A stretch of DNA of 64,000 nt from NCBI RefSeq assembly GCF_001182745.1, contig NZ_LN868938.1, positions 3,038,001 through 3,102,000 of the forward strand, in the 5' to 3' direction. Below the pieces are notes generated by a model. The model worked only from the letters and a program-made list of their open reading frames with translations. It searched no databases and was not told the DNA's origin. A program made the position numbers and the translations under genes. Shown in pieces: positions 15,877 through 23,893 of the stretch. This stretch comes from Nocardia farcinica. Lineage in GTDB: Bacteria > Actinomycetota > Actinomycetes > Mycobacteriales > Mycobacteriaceae. How positions within the stretch are numbered: position 1 is the stretch's first letter; every line of letters begins with the position of its first letter.

Positions 15877-17301
15877 TCAGGGCACGGGAACCAGCGGCGG
15901 CGGGTGCCAACTACCGTCCAGCACTTCGGTTCTCGGCGCGTACAGGCGCAGGGTCAGCGAGAAGGTGCCGCGGTCGGGGATCGGCAGCCAACTGCCCGCG
16001 GGCACGCCGGGACCGGGGTCCGCGTGCTGGATCACCAGCACCAGCGATCCGTCCGGCGCGGGCGGCACCGGAATCCGATGGCCCACCGAGTAGATCTCCG
16101 CGTCGTTGGGCACCAGGAACCCGTCGCCGTCGTAGGCGGTCACCGACCAGAAGGCGTCCACCGGCGGCGCCTGGCCCGGCGCGAAGGTGAGCCGGTATCG
16201 GGTCGGAATGCCGTCGTCGTCGGCCGCGGCGAACAGGGTGGGATAGGCGGCACTCTCCGGCCGGTTGGCGCCGAGGCCCTTGGCGGCCGTGCTGGCGCGG
16301 CGCAGGTAGTCGTCGCCGTAGACGCCGATGTTCGGGTCGACCAGCCAGCCGTTGTCGATCCGGATCCCCGGATCGACGTAGACCTCGATGGTGTGCCGCA
16401 CCGCCTGCACGGCCTCGGCCAGATCGTCGTCGGAGATCCCGGTCAGCGCGCCGCCCGGGGCGATGCCCAGCTGCGCGAACCGGGCCAGCGCGGGCCCGTC
16501 GGCGGGGGCGGGCGGATTCACCGCCATCAGCGCGCACAACCGCTCGAAGAACTCCGCCGGGTCCATCGCGGCCACCTGCTGCACCGGCGGCACGTCGCCG
16601 TCGCCGGTATCGGTGCGCCCGGGACCGGGGTCGCGGCCCGCGGGCCAGTCGGCCAGCGGGACCAGCCGCATCCGTTCCTGGATGGCCCGCACCGCGGGTA
16701 CGTCCTCCGGTCCGTCGACCTGGATGCGGCCGAGCAGCCACACCATCGGGGTCGGCATCGGCAACACCACCAGATCGGGGGGCAGTTCACCGGTCCAGCC
16801 GGGACCGGTCACCACATAGGTGTAGGGCGGCGCCGCACCCGCCGCCACCCGGGGACGCAGGTTGCCGGGGTTGTGCACGGTGTTGGTCCAGGCGTCGAGC
16901 AGTTGCAGCACCCAGTAGCGCTGCGGTTCCACCTCGGGCATCTGCACGACCATCGGTCCGGCGGACAGGTCGAGCCAGGCGATCGAGTACAGCGTGTCCA
17001 TGTTGGGCCGGACCGGACCGCGCCGTCGCGGGGTCGGCAGTCCGGCCGCGTGCCGGAACTGGTTGTCCGGCGTGCTCGCCCGCGCGACCCGGCGGGTCGC
17101 GTCCATGAGCACCAGCGGACAACCGAAGACATAGGCGTCGGAGACGATGGTCTGCGGGTCCTCACCCGAGGGCGGCCGCTCGGTGACGCGCTCGGATCGC
17201 CCACACGCCGCCGTCGCGCCGAACGCCGCCAGCGCGGCGCCCGCGCTCAACACGGTCCGCCGCGACAACGCCGGACCACCGGGGCGCCGCTGCTCCCGCA
17301 T
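15877..17301 (-). CDS. DUF1254/DUF1214 domain Tat lipoprotein
   Basis: A 474-residue exported protein. The N-terminus has a twin-arginine motif (SRRTVLSAG, about 13-21) and a lipobox ending TAAC at Cys33, so it should be Tat-exported and lipid-anchored. A DUF1254 domain follows (YVFGCPLVLMDATRR, PNMDTLYSIAWLDLS), then a C-terminal DUF1214 domain (YRLTFAPGQAPPVDAFWSVTAYD, then FLVPND). Homologues are widespread in environmental actinobacteria and proteobacteria; their function is unsettled. It lies 66 bp downstream of the ferredoxin gene on the same strand. Confidence 0.88.
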   Translation of the reverse strand: MREQRRPGGPALSRRTVLSAGAALAAFGATAACGRSERVTERPPSGEDPQTIVSDAYVFGCPLVLMDATRRVARASTPDNQFRHAAGLPTPRRRGPVRPNMDTLYSIAWLDLSAGPMVVQMPEVEPQRYWVLQLLDAWTNTVHNPGNLRPRVAAGAAPPYTYVVTGPGWTGELPPDLVVLPMPTPMVWLLGRIQVDGPEDVPAVRAIQERMRLVPLADWPAGRDPGPGRTDTGDGDVPPVQQVAAMDPAEFFERLCALMAVNPPAPADGPALARFAQLGIAPGGALTGISDDDLAEAVQAVRHTIEVYVDPGIRIDNGWLVDPNIGVYGDDYLRRASTAAKGLGANRPESAAYPTLFAAADDDGIPTRYRLTFAPGQAPPVDAFWSVTAYDGDGFLVPNDAEIYSVGHRIPVPPAPDGSLVLVIQHADPGPGVPAGSWLPIPDRGTFSLTLRLYAPRTEVLDGSWHPPPLVPVP

Positions 17302-17367
17302 GGATCTGCTCCCAACTCCGCCTGGGTCGTGTCGAGCCGGCCATGCCGGAGTATAGCCGCGCGGTGC

Positions 17368-17562
17368 TCAGCTCCCTTCCAGCCGCAGGGCCTGCACCGG
17401 GCAGCTGTCCACGGCCAGTTCGGCCACGTCCCGGTCGGCTGGGCCGAGGGTGTCGGTACGCGGGCGCACGACGTCGTCGTCGCCCACCCGGAACAGATCC
17501 GGCGCCAGCGCCTCGCACATGCCGTGGCCCTCGCACCGGTCCCGATCGACGACCACCCTCAT
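17368..17562 (-). CDS. 3Fe-4S ferredoxin, P450 partner
   Basis: A 64-residue single-cluster ferredoxin. Cysteines at 10, 16 and 54 in the pattern C-x5-C...C-P (DRCEGHGMC, SCPVQAL) fit the 3Fe-4S ferredoxins that donate electrons to actinobacterial P450s; His13 occupies the place of the missing fourth cysteine. The ATG overlaps the P450 stop as ATGA, so the two should be made together. A ferredoxin reductase is not encoded nearby. Confidence 0.92.
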   Translation of the reverse strand: MRVVVDRDRCEGHGMCEALAPDLFRVGDDDVVRPRTDTLGPADRDVAELAVDSCPVQALRLEGS

Positions 17563-19028
17563 CGCGCGAGCCGTTCCAGCCGGATGGGCAGCCCGTCGGC
17601 GGGCGTCGGCCCGGTACCCGCCACCAACAGCGGCTCGTAGCCCGGCCGCACGCTCCAGCGGAACCGCGTGAGCATCTGGTACAGCACGGCTTTCACCGTC
17701 ATTCCGCCGAAGTACAGGCCGATGCACTTGTGCGCGCCGCCGCCGAAGGGCGCCCAGGCGAAGCGGTGCGATTTGTCCTCGCGGCGCTCCGGCGCGAACC
17801 GCTCGGGATCGAACTCGTCGGGATCGCGCCAGTACTGCGCGGTGCGCATCATCATGTACGGTCCGCACATCACCAGCGTGCCGCGCGGCAGGTAGTGCCC
17901 GCACAGCGCGGTGTCGGCGATGGTCTCGCGGGCCTGCTGCGCCACCGGCGCGTACATCCGCAGCGCTTCCTTGAACGCCATGTCCAGCAGCGGCAGCTCG
18001 TCGAGGTCGTCGTAGCCGACCGACTCCTTGCCGAGCCCGATCGCCTCGGCGCGCAGCTTGTCCTGCCACTCCGGATGCCTGCCGAGCTCGTAGACCAGCA
18101 TCGAGGAGGCGATGGTGCTGGTGTCGTGCGCGGCCAGCATCACGAAGATCATGTGCTGCACGACCTCCTCGTCGGTGAAGGTGTGCCCCTCCTCCGTCGT
18201 GGCCCGGCTCAGCACGCTGAACAGGTCGTTGCCCTCCCCCGCGCGCTTGGCGGGCAGTTCGCGGCGGAAGTAGTCCTCGAGTCGGCGGCGGCCGCGCAGT
18301 CCGCGCGCCCACACGCCGCCGGGCACGTTCGCGCGCACCATCGCGGTGCCGCCGTGCACCGCGTCCTCGAACGCGTGCGCCAGCGCGACGCTCTCGCGGC
18401 CGAGTTCGGCGCCGGCGAACACCTCGGTGGCCTGCTGCAACAGCAACTGCTTGATCGCGGTGTGGATGTGGAATTCGGCTGCGGGACACCAGGATTCGAT
18501 GCCGCGACGCAGCAGCGGGCTGGTCAGGTCCTGGTACCCGTGCAGCCGCGGCCGGGTGAAGGCCTGCTGCAGGATCCGGCGATGGAACATGTGGTCGTCG
18601 AAGTCGCGCAGCATCACCCCGCCGTGGAAGAACGGCCCGATCAGCCATTCCCAGCCGCGCTGGGCCGAGTAGACCTTGTCGCGATCGAGCAGCACCTCCT
18701 CGAACGCTTCCGGACCGGCCACCGACACCACCGGCCTGCCGAGCACGCCGAGCCACGACACCGGGCCGAGGCGTTCGAACCGCTCGCGCGAGAAGCCCAT
18801 CGGGTCGGCGAGGGTGTGCAGGGTGTACCCGATGCCGGGCGGGCCGAAGTCACCGAGCACCGGTTTCAGGCCGCTGCCCGGCGGCGGCTCGGCGAGCGGC
18901 CGGATCCGGGTCGGATACCGCTTCACCACCTGCAGCCCCGCGCGCTGCGCCTGCCAGGACAGGCGGGTGCGCAGGTGCCTGGCGTTGTCGGAGACCGCGC
19001 TGACCGTGGTGGGAAGTTGAAGACTCAT
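17559..19028 (-). CDS. Cytochrome P450 (possibly CYP136-like)
   Basis: A 489-residue P450. The I-helix oxygen-activation motif is AAHDT at 299-303 (Ala300 replaces the usual Gly), the K-helix ExxR is EALR at 354-357, and the heme-ligand loop FGGGAHKCIG places the ligand at Cys435. ATG at 19028 is chosen because GAAGGGA lies 6 nt upstream; the frame continues but without homology. The arrangement of the P450 gene divergent from a TetR gene recalls mycobacterial cyp136, a resemblance from memory that needs a database check. Its redox partner is the ferredoxin encoded immediately downstream. Confidence 0.9.
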   Translation of the reverse strand: MSLQLPTTVSAVSDNARHLRTRLSWQAQRAGLQVVKRYPTRIRPLAEPPPGSGLKPVLGDFGPPGIGYTLHTLADPMGFSRERFERLGPVSWLGVLGRPVVSVAGPEAFEEVLLDRDKVYSAQRGWEWLIGPFFHGGVMLRDFDDHMFHRRILQQAFTRPRLHGYQDLTSPLLRRGIESWCPAAEFHIHTAIKQLLLQQATEVFAGAELGRESVALAHAFEDAVHGGTAMVRANVPGGVWARGLRGRRRLEDYFRRELPAKRAGEGNDLFSVLSRATTEEGHTFTDEEVVQHMIFVMLAAHDTSTIASSMLVYELGRHPEWQDKLRAEAIGLGKESVGYDDLDELPLLDMAFKEALRMYAPVAQQARETIADTALCGHYLPRGTLVMCGPYMMMRTAQYWRDPDEFDPERFAPERREDKSHRFAWAPFGGGAHKCIGLYFGGMTVKAVLYQMLTRFRWSVRPGYEPLLVAGTGPTPADGLPIRLERLAR

Positions 19029-19070
19029 GCCGAATCCCTTCGCGACGCTGCGAGTGATCTCGACCATATC

Positions 19071-19086
19071 GGAAACAAGCGTTTCC
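19071..19086. promoter_or_regulatory. Operator between P450 and TetR genes
   Basis: A perfect inverted repeat, GGAAAC-aagc-GTTTCC, lies between the divergent P450 and TetR genes, just upstream of the putative tetR -35. A further GTTTCC half-site-like element follows at 19097-19102. This layout fits a TetR repressor that controls both directions. Confidence 0.6.
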
Positions 19087-19094
19087 GTACACAG

Positions 19095-19123
19095 TTGTTT
19101 CCCGATTCGTGCTGTGAAAAGCT
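19095..19123 (+). promoter_or_regulatory. Leaderless promoter of the P450-linked TetR gene
   Basis: TTGTTT (19095-19100) and AAAGCT (19118-19123) are spaced by 17 bp. The -10 ends 6 nt before the ATG at 19130, and there is no Shine-Dalgarno sequence, so a leaderless transcript is likely. Confidence 0.45.
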
Positions 19124-19129
19124 GTCTCG

Positions 19130-19777
19130 ATGACCCGCGCAACGACCGGCACGTATCGCGGCGCCTCCACCGCCGAGCGGCGCGAGGACCGGCGCAGGCG
19201 CCTGCTGGACGCCGCGCTCGACATCGTCGGCACCAACGGCCTGTCCGCGCTGACCGTCCGCGGCGTCTGCGAGCAGGCCAAAGTGGGCCCGCGTTTCTTC
19301 TACGAAGCCTTCCCCGATCTCGACGCGCTCGCCATCGCGCTACAGCTCGAGGTGCAGAATTCCGCCCTGGACAGCGCCCGCACCGCGATCGCGGTCACCG
19401 CCGGCACGCCCGCCCAGCGGATCAGGGCGGGGGTGGCCGCGCTCATCACCGACCTCACCGACGATCCGCGCCGCGCCCACATCGTCTTCGCGCAGGCCTT
19501 CGGCAGCGAAGCGCTGATGCGTTCGCGGTTCGCGAGCATGCGCACGGTGGCGGCCACCATCATCGAACAGACCCGCGTGGTGCTGGATCTGCCCGAGGGC
19601 CAGGACGCCGCGGTGGCCGCCACCTCGCAGTTGATCACCGGCGGCGCGGCGGAGCTGGTGCTGGTCTGGCTGGACGGCGGGCTCGACGTGGACCGCGAGG
19701 GATTGATCGACCTGCTGGCGGATTTCACGATCGCGATGATCGAAAGACTCCCCGCGGTGGCCGTACGCCTCGGATGA
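19130..19777 (+). CDS. TetR-family regulator divergent from the P450
   Basis: A 215-residue regulator with its helix-turn-helix at about 40-62 (LTVRGVCEQAKVGPRFFYEAF) and a helical effector domain. The start is at ATG 19130, without a ribosome-binding site but with a -10-like element at the leaderless distance. Together with the GGAAAC-N4-GTTTCC palindrome upstream, its position indicates control of the P450-ferredoxin operon, probably released by a lipophilic ligand. Confidence 0.88.
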   Translation: MTRATTGTYRGASTAERREDRRRRLLDAALDIVGTNGLSALTVRGVCEQAKVGPRFFYEAFPDLDALAIALQLEVQNSALDSARTAIAVTAGTPAQRIRAGVAALITDLTDDPRRAHIVFAQAFGSEALMRSRFASMRTVAATIIEQTRVVLDLPEGQDAAVAATSQLITGGAAELVLVWLDGGLDVDREGLIDLLADFTIAMIERLPAVAVRLG

Positions 19778-19835
19778 TTGCAGCGGCGAGAAGTAGCCGT
19801 TCGCTATACACTGATTTGCAGGCCAGTTCTCCTTT

Positions 19836-19847
19836 CAATTCGAATTG
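19836..19847. repeat. 12-bp palindrome upstream of the unknown gene
   Basis: CAATTCGAATTG is a perfect AT-rich palindrome in an otherwise GC-rich 185-bp gap. A -10-like TATACA lies at 19805-19810. It may be an operator for the gene at 19963. Confidence 0.35.
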
Positions 19848-19962
19848 GCTTCGGGCACACGATGTCCCGACCTGTGACCGGCTGTTCTCATCCATCGACG
19901 TCGGGAGGTGCGTTGTTCGACCCCGCACAGCGCGCCCGCCCACGTCCCACCGGAGGTGCGAG

Positions 19963-20388
19963 ATGATCGAGAGTGCGTACGCGGCCGAGGCGACGGACAC
20001 CACCGACCTGTCCCAGCGGTGTGCGGGCGAACCCGACGGCCCGGCCGCGCGGCTGCCCGGCAACAGCATGTGGACCGTCTCGGCCGTGGTGGTCGAGGCC
20101 GACGGACCCACCCCGCGCCCCGGCGTCGTGGCCTCGGCCAGCCTGCCCGACGCCGCCGAGCAACTGTGCGAATATCTGCCCCGCGCGGGCGCCGACGGCG
20201 ACTGCTACCTGGTCGCGCGGCAGGTTCCGCTGGTGACGCACGGCCCGTGCAGCGGCGGGCAGCTGCCCCGACGCGCCTGGGTGAGCCCGATCCGCCGCGA
20301 CGACGAGGGCCAGGCCACCTGGGGCCGGTGGACCCGCGCCGAGGAGCACCCGCAGTTCCGCCGCGAGGACGGCCTGGCCTGGAACTGA
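19963..20388 (+). CDS. Protein of unknown function
   Basis: A 141-residue protein with no recognised family. It is acidic at the N-terminus, has two or three cysteines and a Trp-rich C-terminal segment (TWGRWTRAEEHPQFR), and lacks a signal peptide or membrane segment. GGAGG lies 6 nt before the ATG, and codon use is typical for the window, so it is very likely expressed. It converges with the GGDEF gene with 3 bp between stops. Confidence 0.7.
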   Translation: MIESAYAAEATDTTDLSQRCAGEPDGPAARLPGNSMWTVSAVVVEADGPTPRPGVVASASLPDAAEQLCEYLPRAGADGDCYLVARQVPLVTHGPCSGGQLPRRAWVSPIRRDDEGQATWGRWTRAEEHPQFRREDGLAWN

Positions 20389-20391
20389 CAC

Positions 20392-21669
20392 TCAGCCGCG
20401 GCGGCCCGGCCGGGGCGCCGCGTGCTTGTCCCGGTACATGGCGGCGTCCGCGGCCCGCATGAGTTCGTCGACCTCCGCGGGCCGCTCCCGGCTGAACACC
20501 GCGCCGATACTGGCGCTCACCCGCACCGGCTGGCCCAGCACGTCGAGCGGGTCGAGCAGCGCCGCGTGCAGCCGCCGGGTGAGCAGGTCCAACTGCTCGC
20601 GACCCTCGCAGCGCTCCACCAGGACGATGAACTCGTCGCCGCCGATACGCGCGGGCAGGCCCCACGATTCGACCGCCGCGCTGAGGCGGCGGGCCACGTC
20701 GTGCAGCACGCTGTCGCCGACGCTGTGGCCCCAACGGTCGTTGATCTCCTTGAAGCCGTCCAGGTCCAGGTAGCAGATGCCGATCGGGGCCTGCGCGGCG
20801 GCGAGCCGGTCGAAGAACAGCACCCGGTTCGGCAGCCCGGTGAGGCTGTCGTGGTTGGCGTCGTGCCAGAGCCGGTCGGCCAGCTGCTTGCGCTCGGTGA
20901 CGTCGACGGCGACCCCGATGAGAAAGCGGACCTGCCCGTCGGCATCGCGCACCGCCGACATCGACAGGTCGATCACCGAGACCTCGCCGTCGGGGCGCAT
21001 GTAGTGGGTCTCGATGCGGAAGCGGCGGATCTCGTCGGCCAGCATCCGTTGCATCTGCACGAACGCCTCGCCGAGATTGGCCGGGCCCATCAGCTCGGCC
21101 ACCGACCGGCCCGGCATCCGCTCCTGCGGCAGGCCGAGCATTTCCGCGAAGGCGGCGTTGACCTCGAGCACCCGGCCGTGCACATCGATGGTGCCGATGC
21201 CCACCGACGCGCCCGCGAACACCGCCTCGAACCGGGCTTCCGAGAGCTGCCGCCTGGCCTCGGCCTCCTGCGCGGCCGCCAGCGCGGCGCCCAGCGTGGT
21301 CTCCTGCTCGGCCAGCGCGACCGCGCGCAGCGCACCGGTGAAGCCCGCGGCGAACTCGGCGGCGACGTCGACCGCCCTGGCACGGCACCGTTCGAACTCC
21401 GGATCCTCGCGGGCGCAGCAATCCTCGACCATGTCGGTGCAGATCACCCGCACGGTACGGCTGACGGCCAGCGGATCGCGATAATTGGCCGCCACCAGCA
21501 TCACCGCCGCGCCCTGGGCGGCGTCGGGTTCGTCCCGGCCGCGGATCGCGCCGACCAGCAGTTCGGCGAGGTCGGCGAGCATCGCCTCGATCTCGGTACG
21601 CGTGAGCGCGGGGGCCACGACGCCGTCCAGCGCGTCGGCCCACCGTAACGACAGCTCACGCAAGCCCAC
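20392..21669 (-). CDS. PAS-GGDEF diguanylate cyclase
   Basis: A 425-residue predicted soluble signalling enzyme that makes cyclic di-GMP. It has an N-terminal helical sensor region (1-140, with Cys84/Cys85), a PAS domain at about 142-260 ending in DVTERKQ, and a GGDEF domain from about 268 with an intact GGDEF at 343-347 and the metal/nucleotide segment YLDLDGFKEIND. No RxxD inhibitory site is seen in the usual position before GGDEF. The start is GTG, with a purine-rich GAGGGAGGGGG about 10 nt upstream. No EAL partner is adjacent. Confidence 0.88.
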   Translation of the reverse strand: MGLRELSLRWADALDGVVAPALTRTEIEAMLADLAELLVGAIRGRDEPDAAQGAAVMLVAANYRDPLAVSRTVRVICTDMVEDCCAREDPEFERCRARAVDVAAEFAAGFTGALRAVALAEQETTLGAALAAAQEAEARRQLSEARFEAVFAGASVGIGTIDVHGRVLEVNAAFAEMLGLPQERMPGRSVAELMGPANLGEAFVQMQRMLADEIRRFRIETHYMRPDGEVSVIDLSMSAVRDADGQVRFLIGVAVDVTERKQLADRLWHDANHDSLTGLPNRVLFFDRLAAAQAPIGICYLDLDGFKEINDRWGHSVGDSVLHDVARRLSAAVESWGLPARIGGDEFIVLVERCEGREQLDLLTRRLHAALLDPLDVLGQPVRVSASIGAVFSRERPAEVDELMRAADAAMYRDKHAAPRPGRRG

Positions 21670-21698
21670 CGGCCGCTACCCCCTCCCTCGGCGCGTTG

Positions 21699-22508
21699 TC
21701 AGGCCTTGCGGCCCACTCCTGCCAGGCCGAGCGAGCGGCCCGGCGCCTCGTGCCGGTCGCGGTCGGATTCGGGCCGCCACAACGGCAGTTCGACGACCCC
21801 TGGTTCCACCAGCGCCCATCCGTCGAACATACCGGCGATGGCCGCGGCGGGCCGGAAGTGGATGCCCACCTTGCTCGAGTCGGCGGCGCTGGCGCCCAGC
21901 GCGGCGGCGTCGTCGGGGCGCAACTCCGAGGTGAGATGCGAGATCGCCACGTACGAGCCGGGGACGACCGCGTTTCGCAGGGCGGCGACCCGCTCGGCCG
22001 GACGGTCGTCGTCGGCCAGCAGGTGCAGCACCGCGATCAGCAGCAGCCCCACCGGCTGGTCGAGATCGATGAGACCGGATTCGCGTACCCGGGCCAGCAG
22101 GTCCTCGGGCTTGCGCAGATCGGCTTCGACGGCATCGGCGTTGTCGTTGTCACCCAGGATCGAGCGGGCATGCGCGACGGCGACCGGATCGATGTCGATG
22201 TAGAGCACCCGGACGCGCGGGTCGAGGCTCTGCGCGACCTCGTGCACGTTGCCCACGGTGGGGATGCCCGAGCCGATGTCGACGAACTGGGTGATGCCCG
22301 CGTCGACGAGGAAGCGGACCGCACGGCGCAGGAAGGCGCGGTTGCTCAGCGCCAGCCGGGGCAGATCGGGCACCAGCCGCTTGCCCATCTCGGCGGCCAT
22401 CCGGTCCACCTCGAAGTTGTGCGAGCCGCCGAGCAACGCGTCGTACATGCGTGCCGGACTGGCCTGATTCATGTCGACGCCCTCGGGCGCCCAGGACGGC
22501 CTGTCCAT
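21699..22508 (-). CDS. SAM-dependent methyltransferase, PF04672 (DUF574) type
   Basis: A 269-residue protein of the actinobacterial S-adenosylmethionine methyltransferase family often expanded in Nocardia and Streptomyces. Landmarks are SPARMYDALLGGSHNFEVDR, the SAM-binding FVDIGSGIPTVGNVHEVAQ and the strand-end acid pair VLYIDIDPVAVAHAR. ATG at 22508 is chosen because AGAGGGG lies 6 nt upstream. The methyl acceptor is unknown. It follows the divergent CDF promoter region and precedes the GGDEF gene on the same strand. Confidence 0.88.
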   Translation of the reverse strand: MDRPSWAPEGVDMNQASPARMYDALLGGSHNFEVDRMAAEMGKRLVPDLPRLALSNRAFLRRAVRFLVDAGITQFVDIGSGIPTVGNVHEVAQSLDPRVRVLYIDIDPVAVAHARSILGDNDNADAVEADLRKPEDLLARVRESGLIDLDQPVGLLLIAVLHLLADDDRPAERVAALRNAVVPGSYVAISHLTSELRPDDAAALGASAADSSKVGIHFRPAAAIAGMFDGWALVEPGVVELPLWRPESDRDRHEAPGRSLGLAGVGRKA

Positions 22509-22695
22509 CGAAATCCCCTCTGCCACGACTGGATCGCCGCGACGATCCGCACCGGCGCGCGAACCGCCCGGTGCTCACGGATGGTAATCCGCCGCGGTGA
22601 CATGCGCCCGCGCCGTGCCGCGGAGAATTGCCGAAGATGGATGCAGACATTCGCATGTCAAGAAGTTAGGCTGAGCTCAGTTGATCACGACTGTA

Positions 22696-22744
22696 TTCGA
22701 TCGGACCGGCGTTCGATCGGACCGGCGTTCGATCGGGACCGGCG
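22696..22744. repeat. Three tandem 16-17-bp repeats upstream of the CDF exporter
   Basis: The unit TTCGATCGGACCGGCG occurs at 22696-22711 and 22712-22727, and again at 22728-22744 with one extra G. Each unit holds the palindrome CGATCG. The array ends 24 bp before the exporter start, where a metal-responsive regulator or a cooperative DNA-binding protein could act. Confidence 0.7.
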
Positions 22745-22768
22745 CGAGACGGAAGGGACGACCTCGGC

Positions 22769-23845
22769 ATGGGAGAACAGTGCGGCTCCAGCGGCGCACA
22801 GCGGATGGCGCCGACGCCCGGCGGCCACGAGCACGGCCACGAGCACGGCGGCCGCCGCACCGGTGGGCAGCGAAACGATGACACCGCCCACGCTCGGACC
22901 GCCCACGCTCACACCGGCCACGACCACGCCGGCCACGACCACGGTGTGACGGCCGAGTCCGATCCGCGCTGGCTGAGCATCGCCCTCGCGCTGATCGTGG
23001 GATTCATGGCCGTCGAGGTGGTCGTCGGCATCATCGCCCAATCGCTGGCGCTGATCACCGATGCCGCGCACATGCTCACCGACGCCGCCGCGATCGTGCT
23101 GGCACTCGTCGCGATCCGGCTGTCCCGCCGTCCCGCCGCGGGCGCCTACACCTACGGCTACAAGCGCGCCGAGATCCTCTCCGCCCAGGCCAACGGCATC
23201 ACCCTGCTGCTGCTCGCGGCCTACTTCTGCTACGAGGGCATCCACCGCCTCATCGAGCCCCCGGACGTGGCGGGCCCGCTGGTGCTGATCACCGCGCTGG
23301 CCGGTATCGCGGTCAACATCGCCGCGGCATGGTGCATCAGTCACGCCAACCGCACCAGCCTCAACGTCGAAGGCGCCTTTCAGCACATCCTCAACGACAT
23401 GTACGCCTTCATCGGCACCGCCGTCGCGGGCGCGGTCGTCTGGCTGGCCGGGTACCCGCGCGCCGACGCCGTCGCCGCGTTGATCGTCGCGGCGCTGATG
23501 GTCAAGGCGGGCTGGTCGCTGGTGCGCGAATCCGGGCGGATCTTCCTCGAGGCGGCGCCCGCGCACCTGGACCCCGACGCCATCGGCGCCCGTATCTGCG
23601 CCGTGCCCGACGTCACCGAGGTGCACGACCTGCACGTCTGGACCATCACCTCGGGCGAGCCCTCGCTCTCGGCACACGTCCTCGTCGACGACCGGGCCGA
23701 CTGCCACGGTGTCCGCCAGGCCATCGAGAACACGCTGCTCGGCGAATTCGCGCTCGCGCACACCACCCTGCAGATCGACCACGCCGCCGCGCCCGCCACC
23801 GCCCCGCACTGCGCCGAGCCGCACGGTCGCACCCACCGGCGCTGA
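22769..23845 (+). CDS. CDF-family cation efflux protein (ZitB/CzcD-like)
   Basis: A 358-residue inner-membrane metal/proton antiporter, most likely for Zn2+ or Co2+. The cytoplasmic N-terminus is His-rich (residues 20-58, with HEHGHEHG and HTGHDHAGHDH). Six transmembrane segments follow; TM2 carries H101-x3-D105 (HMLTD) and TM5 H206-x3-D210 (HILND), the transport-site pairs, and a cytoplasmic metal-binding domain ends the protein. ATG at 22769 has no strong ribosome-binding site; an internal ATG at 22805 would still keep the His-rich region. Confidence 0.9.
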   Translation: MGEQCGSSGAQRMAPTPGGHEHGHEHGGRRTGGQRNDDTAHARTAHAHTGHDHAGHDHGVTAESDPRWLSIALALIVGFMAVEVVVGIIAQSLALITDAAHMLTDAAAIVLALVAIRLSRRPAAGAYTYGYKRAEILSAQANGITLLLLAAYFCYEGIHRLIEPPDVAGPLVLITALAGIAVNIAAAWCISHANRTSLNVEGAFQHILNDMYAFIGTAVAGAVVWLAGYPRADAVAALIVAALMVKAGWSLVRESGRIFLEAAPAHLDPDAIGARICAVPDVTEVHDLHVWTITSGEPSLSAHVLVDDRADCHGVRQAIENTLLGEFALAHTTLQIDHAAAPATAPHCAEPHGRTHRR

Positions 23846-23856
23846 GCGGCGCGTGC

Positions 23857-23887
23857 TTGACCTTCAGGTCTGTCGAGACTCCATGAT
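23857..23887 (+). promoter_or_regulatory. MerR-type promoter with 19-bp spacer
   Basis: TTGACC (23857-23862) and CATGAT (23882-23887) are separated by 19 bp, the stretched spacing characteristic of MerR-controlled promoters. The spacer holds dyads, including GACCT-tc-AGGTC. The -10 ends 6 nt before the GTG at 23894, so the mRNA is probably leaderless and the gene autoregulated. Confidence 0.55.
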
Positions 23888-23893
23888 GGCCGC

